NCBI RefSeq assembly: GCF_031326345.1 | Contig: NZ_CP133671.1 | Coordinates: 2,666,001-2,730,000, forward strand | Origin: Aureispira sp. CCB-E | Lineage (GTDB): Bacteria; Bacteroidota; Bacteroidia; Chitinophagales; Saprospiraceae | Length of the DNA stretch: 64,000 bases | Direction: 5' to 3' | Part shown: positions 58,266-64,000 of the stretch, in pieces | Layout: every line of letters starts with the position of its first letter | How positions within the stretch are numbered: position 1 is the stretch's first letter | Made by a program: the position numbers and the translations under genes | Notes under the pieces: generated by a model | The model's input: the letters and a program-made list of their open reading frames with translations, nothing else | Told to the model about the DNA's origin: nothing | The model's database searches: none

Positions 58266-60119
58266 ATGATTAATAAGAAAAATATAGTAACAGTAGTTTT
58301 ACTGTTATCTTTTTTGGGATTGTATGCACAGAAACCCTCTGATGCACAGAGGGTTAATGTGCATTTTTCAAAAGTTTCTTTAAAAGAAATTTTGGCGCAA
58401 ATTAGTGCTGATTATCAGGTACATTTTTCGTATGGAAATGACCATTTAGCACTCAATGAAAAAATATCGTTTCACAGCGAAGGTAAAAGCCTAGAAAAAA
58501 CCTTAGAACAGTTATTTGAGGATAATAATATCATATACAGAACTATTGGTTCTCAATTGGTACTCAAACCTGGCTCGAATAAAAATAAAAAAAGAAACGA
58601 ACGCAAGAAACGTAAAAAAAGAAGAGAAGCGATACGAGAAGAACGGGATAAAGAAACTCTAGAAAGGGGAACGCTGTTTGATTTTGATATTCATTCTGAA
58701 ATCATTGGAAACAAAGATTTATCCTTAGAGGAAGAAGAGCTTCGTAGAAGCCCTATTCCTACCGATCCTATTCAGGCAATTAATACAGAGGAGATAAATG
58801 GGGTTTATTATCGAGATACGCTACAAAAAGAAGAGCCTAACCATGTAGACCCAGGTAAATACCGAAACACAAAAACTTCCTTTGGGCAATTTTCTGTATT
58901 GCCTTTTTTGTCTAGCAATAGACATCGAAGCCGATTTAATGTTTTCTCATTTAATTTGATTTGGGGCATTAATGGTGGTGTGAATGGATTTGAATTTGGT
59001 CTAGTTGGAAATAGTATTAAGCGTCACGTACACGGTTTGCAAATCGGAGGCTTTTTTAACAATGCAGAAGGGCATTTGTATGGAGCGCAAGCTTCCGCTA
59101 TTCTAAATGTTGTTAAAGGCGATATTGTCGGGCTTCAATTTGCAGGGTTGTGGAATTTGGGAGGAAATATATATGGATCTCAAGTCAGTATTTTAGGTAA
59201 TATAGCTAGAGATTTGTATGGTATGCAGTTTGGAGGATTGAGTAATATCGCAACCGATGTATATGGTTTCCAAGTTTCAGGTTTGTTCAACTTTGCGAAT
59301 GGTAAATTGTACGGGTCGCAAATTGCTGGCTTTGGCAACATTGCATGGGGAGGGAAAAGTGCTGTTCAGTTTGCAGGTTTGTTTAACATTAGTGCCAAAG
59401 CACAATTTCAAATAGGTGGCTTTTTTAATTCTGCTCAATCGGTTGATGGGGCGCAATTAGGAGGTTTGAATATCGGAAAAAATGTTAAAGGGGTGCAAAT
59501 GGGGGTTATTAATACCACCAAAGAACTGGAAGGTTTCCAAATTGGATTAATTAACCATGCCAAAAAAGCTCAAGGTTTGATGCTTGGCTTAATCAATATA
59601 GCAGATAGTATTAAAGGAGCTCCTATTGGACTCATTAATATTGTCAATAAGAACGGATACAACCGAATAGAAGTATTTGGTACGGATGCGATGTATGTTA
59701 ACTTAGGAGCAAAATTTGGCTTCGAACGTTATTATCATATTTTACAAATAGGATGGCGAGTGAGTGCTGATAATGTTTTTACTTGGACGGCTGGCGTAGG
59801 TGTTGGTACCAAACTTAATTTAAACAAAACGCTACATCTTAATTTTGAATTACTTACTTCTCATGTCAATGAGAACGACTTATGGACGAAAGAACTCAAT
59901 TTACTCAATCAGTTTAAAACAACCTTAGATGTTCGAGTTCGAGATCGAGTTAGCTTTTTTGTAGGACCTGTTTTTAATGCATTAGTCTCTGGTTTATACA
60001 ATGAAGAAACACAACGATATGGCTCTAATATCATGCCTTACACTTTGTTTGACCAAACGAACCAAAAAGGAACCAATCTTAAATTATGGATAGGTCTTAC
60101 TGCTGGATTAAGATTCTAA
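58266..60119 (+). CDS. STN domain fused to LA_2272-like surface-repeat protein
   Basis: 617 residues from the ATG at 58266, which yields a signal peptide (MINKKN, hydrophobic run, LYAQ); the frame extends upstream into fecR but without sense. Residues about 27-103 form an STN domain (VNVHFSKVSLKEILAQI, FSYGNDHLAL, LSFH-type turn, LEQLFEDNNIIYRTIGSQLVLKP). A very basic linker (about 108-135) and an acidic stretch follow. About 14 repeats of 15-20 residues come next (about 240-480), with the pattern GxQxGGLxNxA. They recall the LA_2272 surface-repeat family. The C-terminal ~130 residues look like beta-barrel strands ending in LRF. No plug or TonB-dependent barrel is present. It is presumably the outer-membrane input to the FecR at 57236. 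Confidence 0.8.
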   Translation: MINKKNIVTVVLLLSFLGLYAQKPSDAQRVNVHFSKVSLKEILAQISADYQVHFSYGNDHLALNEKISFHSEGKSLEKTLEQLFEDNNIIYRTIGSQLVLKPGSNKNKKRNERKKRKKRREAIREERDKETLERGTLFDFDIHSEIIGNKDLSLEEEELRRSPIPTDPIQAINTEEINGVYYRDTLQKEEPNHVDPGKYRNTKTSFGQFSVLPFLSSNRHRSRFNVFSFNLIWGINGGVNGFEFGLVGNSIKRHVHGLQIGGFFNNAEGHLYGAQASAILNVVKGDIVGLQFAGLWNLGGNIYGSQVSILGNIARDLYGMQFGGLSNIATDVYGFQVSGLFNFANGKLYGSQIAGFGNIAWGGKSAVQFAGLFNISAKAQFQIGGFFNSAQSVDGAQLGGLNIGKNVKGVQMGVINTTKELEGFQIGLINHAKKAQGLMLGLINIADSIKGAPIGLINIVNKNGYNRIEVFGTDAMYVNLGAKFGFERYYHILQIGWRVSADNVFTWTAGVGVGTKLNLNKTLHLNFELLTSHVNENDLWTKELNLLNQFKTTLDVRVRDRVSFFVGPVFNALVSGLYNEETQRYGSNIMPYTLFDQTNQKGTNLKLWIGLTAGLRF

Positions 60120-60367
60120 GTATATTCCATCGTAATAGTAGCAGTGCATAACTATTGTGACTTAGAAATATCTTGTTAACCAGTAGGTATATTTTGTAGC
60201 ATAATTACATCTGTTCATTGATCCTAAGACACTACTAAAACTTGTTGTAAAGTAATGTTAAAGTAGATTTTTTAAAATCTGCTAATGGGAAAGCTATGCC
60301 CTAAAGGGACTTATTAAAAGAAAATAAGGACTTGGTAGGGAATTATGAATTATAAAATATATAAAAT

Positions 60368-60811
60368 ATGGGAAGGAGAACAAAAATAGACATCTACATA
60401 ACACTATTGTTGCTATTAATAACGGGAGTTGGTATGGCGCAAGTAGGGCAGGATGTCAACTTTACGATTCAAGTAACAGGATTTCAGCAAAATGCTGGAC
60501 AAATTAGAATTGCTGTATATAATAATGAAAATGGCTTTTTAACACCAGAACGTGTTTATAAAAAGATTGTATTGGATGTTAACAACAGTATTTTAAGGCA
60601 TACGGTACAACTTCCAAAAGGAAACTATGCTGTGGCTTTGTATCATGATAATAATTCGAATGGTATTTGTGACAAAAACGTATTTGGTATTCCAACAGAA
60701 CGTTATGGTTTTTCTAATAACATTCGACCCATCCTAAGTGCGCCTTCTTTTAAAAGTACCGTCATCGAAGTAAAAAAAGATTTGGAAATAGAAATTGCCT
60801 TACTCAAATAA
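60368..60811 (+). CDS. DUF2141 family secreted protein
   Basis: 147 residues with a signal peptide (hydrophobic 9-24, ending GMAQ). The domain starts FTIQVTGFQQNAGQIRIAVYNN and has KGNYAVALYHDNNSNGICDKNVFGIPTERYGFSNN, the standard DUF2141 signature. These are small beta-sandwich periplasmic or outer-surface proteins with no assigned activity. It precedes an unrelated secreted protein by about 65 bases and may be in the same transcript. The 248-base gap before it separates it from the STN gene. Confidence 0.9.
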   Translation: MGRRTKIDIYITLLLLLITGVGMAQVGQDVNFTIQVTGFQQNAGQIRIAVYNNENGFLTPERVYKKIVLDVNNSILRHTVQLPKGNYAVALYHDNNSNGICDKNVFGIPTERYGFSNNIRPILSAPSFKSTVIEVKKDLEIEIALLK

Positions 60812-60875
60812 AAGGTAGTAAGGAGATTGGTTGAGAAGAATTTATCAGCCAGTTGATTGGTTAAAAAATAACAAT

Positions 60876-61526
60876 ATGAGATGCTTAGCGACTGGCTTAT
60901 GCTTATTATGGACAACTTTATTTTGTCATGCTCAAGACGCAAGAGAATTTTTCACTTCTGTTGATGCCGAGGTGGAATTTATTGGATTGGACTTTTCGGA
61001 GGCAAAAATGGTGGGGTTAAACACCAAAAATGCTCCCCAAGAAATTAAGGTAAAGTATTTTAAAGCTTGGAATGACTTGTTGATTAAAGAAGCCAGAAAA
61101 TATGATGTTAAGAGAGCATTTATGAAACAAAACCTAAGCTATAATTTTGATGTTGTCGATCATTTGAATCAACAGACAAAATCAGAAACGCTACTTACCA
61201 ATGCCTCGCCACAATCTTTTTCTGAAAAAAAATTACAGGGCATTGTCAACCAATACAATACCCAAACAATGAAAAGCCAATATGGCGTTTCGTTTGTCAT
61301 TCACAGTTTTAATCAGTTTCGAGAACGAGCCTATGTATATATCGTTATTTTTGATGTAGCAACTAAAGAGGTTCTGTTCTCCGCTCAAACATCGGGAGAA
61401 GCAGGAGGGTTTGGTTTTCGGAACTATTGGGCAAGGACAATTTATAATATTTTGGAAGATATTAGAGATTATAAATTTAGAAGATGGAAAGAAGAAATAA
61501 GAAGGCAACCTTTTGCAAAAAAATAA
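60876..61526 (+). CDS. Secreted protein of unknown function
   Basis: 216 residues from the ATG at 60876, chosen for its signal peptide (MRCLATGLCLLWTTLFCHAQ); a TTG 45 bases earlier opens the same frame. The mature part alternates helices and strands and includes VYIVIFDVATKEVLFSAQTSGEAGGFGFRNYWARTI near the end, a region that could pack as a lipid- or peptide-binding fold. It ends in a basic helix (RRWKEEIRRQ). I cannot name a family. It starts 65 bases after the DUF2141 gene. Confidence 0.7.
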   Translation: MRCLATGLCLLWTTLFCHAQDAREFFTSVDAEVEFIGLDFSEAKMVGLNTKNAPQEIKVKYFKAWNDLLIKEARKYDVKRAFMKQNLSYNFDVVDHLNQQTKSETLLTNASPQSFSEKKLQGIVNQYNTQTMKSQYGVSFVIHSFNQFRERAYVYIVIFDVATKEVLFSAQTSGEAGGFGFRNYWARTIYNILEDIRDYKFRRWKEEIRRQPFAKK

Positions 61527-61807
61527 ATCTCAAAATGCTCAAAAAAAATGATTTAAAGCTATCTTTTATGGCAAAAAAATTAATGTGTTAACGCTTTTTT
61601 TAGTAGAAAAAAATAGGTGTTTTGTCTATAAAATTTTTAGACTGATAATTAGTTTTACTTTGTTTTTGTTTGAAAAAACGCACTTTTAAACTAAAAAAGT
61701 ACGATTCAAGTTGGATGCAAAAACTAAAGAAATGTTATAGAATTATTAAAGTTCAAAAAAAAGTATTCAAAGACTGCCTTTTTTAACCTAGAATTAAATT
61801 TTAATTG

Positions 61808-61815
61808 TACATTTG
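61808..61815 (+). promoter_or_regulatory. TAnnTTTG -7 box ahead of a candidate non-coding RNA
   Basis: TACATTTG, a perfect match. It lies in a 784-base gap, with no coding region for the next 490 bases, and fits a transcript starting near 61820 and ending at the terminator at 62010. Confidence 0.5.
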
Positions 61816-61819
61816 TCGA

Positions 61820-62010
61820 TATGAATATCACTACCAAAAATCTAAAAGAGACCTCCCGACACTGGGTCGGTTTCGGAAGGTAATAAAAATGTACCCTATA
61901 CATTTCATTAATACCCCAAGAACCTAACCTTGAGTTTTAAATAAAAACAGTTTGCACACTTGTCAGGAGCTATATAGAGTTGCTACTTTTGAAGTAGCAG
62001 CTTTTTTTTT
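61820..62010 (+). ncRNA. Candidate free-standing structured RNA, about 190 nt
   Basis: The segment is bounded by a perfect promoter box (61808-61815) and a strong terminator (61979-62010). It contains no convincing reading frame. Within it are several stable short hairpins: CCGAC/GTCGG (61856-61860 with 61866-61870) nested in ACCT/AGGT, and AAATGTA/TACATTT (61887-61893 with 61899-61905). The middle is locally more GC-rich than the surrounding spacer. Length and isolation are compatible with 6S-type RNA, but I do not recognise the family; it could also be a new regulatory RNA. Start coordinate is estimated from the promoter. Confidence 0.5.
61979..62010 (+). terminator. Intrinsic terminator of the candidate RNA
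   Basis: A 10-bp stem (61979-61988 with 61992-62001, one wobble), 3-base loop and nine T's (62002-62010). It lies about 480 bases past the previous stop codon and 300 before the next start, so it fits a separate short transcript. Confidence 0.8.
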
Positions 62011-62310
62011 GTATTTCTGCGAACAATTTGGCTTGTATGGCATTAATAATAAGAATATTTAAAAATAAGAGGTGACTAAAAACAAGTACGCTTTAGAATA
62101 TTGGCTTATTTTTAAACAACTTAAATAATAATGTAGTAGCTTTGCAGCCTTAAATGAGTTTTATGAATAAAATAAAGCTTTAAATGGTTCTTTGGAGAAG
62201 ATGGTCGGATGCCAATTGGTTCTACAAAGAATATTATTTTTGGAGCATGGTTACGCTTATCCTAATAATGGACGTTAAACTAGCTCTTCAATTGAGCATA
62301 TACATACAAA
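62011..62310 (+). promoter_or_regulatory. Leader of the ferredoxin gene
   Basis: A TAGCTTTG box (62137-62144) fits the -7 consensus and would give a leader of about 160 bases. In it, TTCTTTG (near 62189) and CAAAGAA (near 62225) can pair around an internal CCAATTGG segment. No known riboswitch is recognised. Confidence 0.35.
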
Positions 62311-62655
62311 ATGGCAATAGTAAGATTTAAATTTGAAGATAAGAATATCCCAACACAAGAAGTGAAAGGAATGGTTGGGGATAATATATTGGATTTGGCA
62401 GAAGATAATGGGATGCACATTAACAGTAACTGCGGAATGGTTTGTGCTTGTAGCACTTGCCACGTTTATATTGAGAAAGGAGAGGATTTTCTGACAGAGA
62501 TTTCTGACAAAGAAGAAGATTTTATTGATCGTGCTTTAGATCCTCGTATCGAATCTCGTTTATCTTGTCAATGCAACCTTTTGGAAGACGATGACGATGT
62601 GGTTATAGAGGTATTGGTGCCTGATCAATCTAGAATTATTGGACACGAACATTAA
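62311..62655 (+). CDS. 2Fe-2S ferredoxin (adrenodoxin type)
   Basis: 114 residues. It is a small electron carrier with the adrenodoxin cluster spacing C-x5-C-x2-C and a fourth ligand about 37 residues on: the first three are in NCGMVCACSTCHVYI (about 41-55), the last in LSCQCN (about 91-95). One extra cysteine lies inside the first loop and one next to the fourth ligand. The acidic surface (EDDDDV) is typical for partner docking. IscX follows after about 110 bases, suggesting a role in Fe-S cluster assembly, as for Fdx of the isc system. Confidence 0.92.
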   Translation: MAIVRFKFEDKNIPTQEVKGMVGDNILDLAEDNGMHINSNCGMVCACSTCHVYIEKGEDFLTEISDKEEDFIDRALDPRIESRLSCQCNLLEDDDDVVIEVLVPDQSRIIGHEH

Positions 62656-62762
62656 TTAGTTGGATAGGAAGAAATGAGCGTGCCAATGCTCTAATAAGAG
62701 GTTTGACCGCACTTGAAAGATAGTGTCGGACTATTATGATAAAACACTATAAAAAATTTAAA

Positions 62763-63002
62763 ATGAGTTTTGAATTAAACTTGCCCATTCACTGGTCAGA
62801 TCATGAAGACATTGCAATGGGATTGTATGAGAAATTTGGAGATGAATTTACAGAATCCAAAATTTATCGTATTCGTTTCACAGATTTGTTGGAATGGATT
62901 TTATCACTGCCCAACTTTGAAGGTAAAAGAGAAGATTGCAACGAAAATCACTTAGAGCAAATCCAAGCAAAATGGGTTTATGAGTGGCGTGACAATCAAT
63001 AG
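62763..63002 (+). CDS. iscX: Fe-S cluster assembly protein IscX
   Basis: 79 residues from the ATG at 62763; the frame is open from 62736, but this start fits the small size of the family. IscX binds iron and IscS and tunes cluster assembly. Visible landmarks: IHWSDHEDIAMGLYEKFGDEF, YRIRFTDLLEWILSLPNF and NENHLEQIQAKWVYEW, which line up with the W-D/I-A-L-Y, R-F-T-D-L and W-I signatures. It follows the ferredoxin gene. No other isc genes are in view. Confidence 0.92.
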   Translation: MSFELNLPIHWSDHEDIAMGLYEKFGDEFTESKIYRIRFTDLLEWILSLPNFEGKREDCNENHLEQIQAKWVYEWRDNQ

Positions 63003-63092
63003 CCAAACTATTTGCAAACGATTGGTAATTTTTAACTTTATCAGGATTCGTGTGTAACTTGTTGTACGCGAGTTGTTAATATTGATCTCTTA

Positions 63093-63635
63093 ATGTCTTT
63101 CTTAGATAAATTACATGATATTGACACCATTATTTTAGATGTGGATGGTGTGCTGACGGATAGTTCTGTCTATATTTTTGAGGATGGTGTACTAATGCGT
63201 AAAATGAACGTACGAGATGGCTATGCGATTAAGTATGCCATTAGTAAGGGATACCGCCTTATTATCATTACGGGAGGAAAATCAGAAGGGGTTATCAAGC
63301 GTTTGCAAAACTTGGGTGTCCAAGAAATTTATAGTGGCATGCAAGACAAATTAGAAGCGATGGATGAGTTGATAGAAATTTATGGCTTGGATTTGTCTTC
63401 TACCGTTTATATGGGGGATGATTTGCCAGATTACGAACCGCTTCGTCTAGTCCATTTGCCTACCTGCCCTGCGAATGCTGCTCCTGAAATTCGAGAAATT
63501 TGCCAATATATTTCTCCTTTCAAAGGAGGGGAAGGCTGTGTTAGGGATTTGATTGAGAAAATATTAAAAGTACAGGGCAAATGGATTGAAACCGATGTGG
63601 TCAATTTGACGAAAGACAAACCCAGCGAATTTTAA
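63093..63635 (+). CDS. kdsC: KdsC-like 3-deoxy-D-manno-octulosonate 8-phosphate phosphatase (HAD family)
   Basis: 180 residues. HAD-superfamily C0-type phosphatase: motif I is LDVDGVLTD (about 13-21), motif II IITGGKSEGV (about 66-75), motif III region with Lys (QDKLEAMDEL) and motif IV YMGDDLPDYEPL. The C-terminal tail with GGEGCVRDLIEKIL is characteristic of KdsC, which removes phosphate from KDO-8-phosphate in lipid A/LPS core synthesis. Related enzymes act on other sugar phosphates, so the substrate is probable, not certain. It begins 90 bases after iscX. Confidence 0.9.
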   Translation: MSFLDKLHDIDTIILDVDGVLTDSSVYIFEDGVLMRKMNVRDGYAIKYAISKGYRLIIITGGKSEGVIKRLQNLGVQEIYSGMQDKLEAMDELIEIYGLDLSSTVYMGDDLPDYEPLRLVHLPTCPANAAPEIREICQYISPFKGGEGCVRDLIEKILKVQGKWIETDVVNLTKDKPSEF

Positions 63636-63840
63636 CGAAGGCTTCCTTGGTACTTTGTTAAAAGTCAGGTTAGTATGTTTTTTTTGCCAATGGTTTATAT
63701 AGAATCTTTTTAAGATGAAATGCCAATGGGTTCTATTTTGGGTGTCCAATTGTTAAGAATTTGGACGCTCCTTCTTATTTCGTTCCGCCGATTGAAAAAT
63801 ACTACCTTCCTTTTGTAGCAACTTGATGACAAGAAAGTTA

Positions 63841-64000
63841 TCAAACCTCTTCTTTGGTGCCTACCAACTTAAAAATAAAAGTACTTCCATTTGGCAAAAC
63901 CTTTTGGGAAATATCTTTGTTCTTAGCAATATAAATTGTATTCAAATCCAACTTATTTGAGGAAGGAAACAATTCCTGATTACACAACCAACATATTATG
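63841..64000 (-). CDS. C-terminal fragment of an unknown protein (runs off the right edge)
   Basis: On the minus strand the frame is open from the right edge to a TGA at 63841-63843, giving the last 53 residues. They read CWLCNQELFPSSNK, then LDLNTIYIAKNKDISQKVL and PNGSTFIFKLVGTKEEV. The sequence looks protein-like, with a CxxC near the edge, but I cannot assign it. It is convergent with kdsC; the 205-base gap has a possible small hairpin (GTCCAA/TTGGAC near 63744-63765). Confidence 0.5.
   Translation of the reverse strand, partial: IICWLCNQELFPSSNKLDLNTIYIAKNKDISQKVLPNGSTFIFKLVGTKEEV

Noticed and set aside
61851-61890. Signal recognition particle RNA based on the CGGAAGG string
   Set aside because: The surrounding bases do not fit the conserved SRP apical loop and the flanking helices do not pair as required.

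Overview
The window looks like the chromosome of a low-GC, gliding or surface-active member of the Bacteroidota. Evidence read from the sequence: several secreted proteins carry type IX secretion (T9SS) C-terminal sorting domains, two of them giant SprB-repeat adhesins; there are FecR/STN signalling parts, DUF4835, DUF4403, DUF2141 and DUF1569 family proteins, the gene order bamD-rpoZ-coaBC-DUF4835, and several TAnnTTTG-type -7 promoter boxes in place of E. coli-like ones. Placement in the Saprospiria (Aureispira-like) is an inference from the adhesin style and intergenic repeats, not proven.

Layout. 1-5.5 kb: end of a large T9SS-exported protein, then a minus-strand pair (membrane protein and a lipoprotein resembling an M48 protease with a ruined active site). 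5.5-20.4 kb: housekeeping and envelope genes, namely uvrA, an acyl-CoA desaturase, the coaBC/rpoZ/bamD cluster, a PLP-dependent ammonia-lyase/racemase, a DUF4403 lipoprotein and a GH73 glucosaminidase. 20.5-37 kb: gyrB, a bestrophin-like channel, an LRR protein, rRNA methyltransferases (rlmF, rlmI-like), an ATP-grasp protein, a class V aminotransferase, a NamZ-type muramidase and an SDR. These are separated by a family of short dispersed repeats, including two 174-bp elements with 11-bp terminal inverted repeats. 37.7-53 kb: two tandem giant SprB-repeat proteins (2855 and 2059 aa), one with a type A and one with a type B (CHU_C) sorting domain; the second contains four nearly identical 693-bp blocks. 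54-61.5 kb: two consecutive ECF sigma/anti-sigma modules. The second ends in an unusual STN-domain protein whose body is a surface-repeat array instead of a TonB-dependent receptor; a DUF2141 protein and an unknown secreted protein follow. 61.5-64 kb: a probable free-standing non-coding RNA, a 2Fe-2S ferredoxin, IscX, a KdsC-like phosphatase, and the tail of a minus-strand gene running off the edge.

How the parts fit. BamD and the DUF4835 protein relate to outer-membrane and T9SS biogenesis; the giant adhesins and the first protein are likely T9SS cargo. The sigma modules next to the adhesins may sense surface or envelope state. The most novel-looking piece is the sigma-FecR-STN/surface-repeat locus at 56.5-60.1 kb. 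The sequence shows no CRISPR array, rRNA, recognisable tRNA, transposase gene or prophage.
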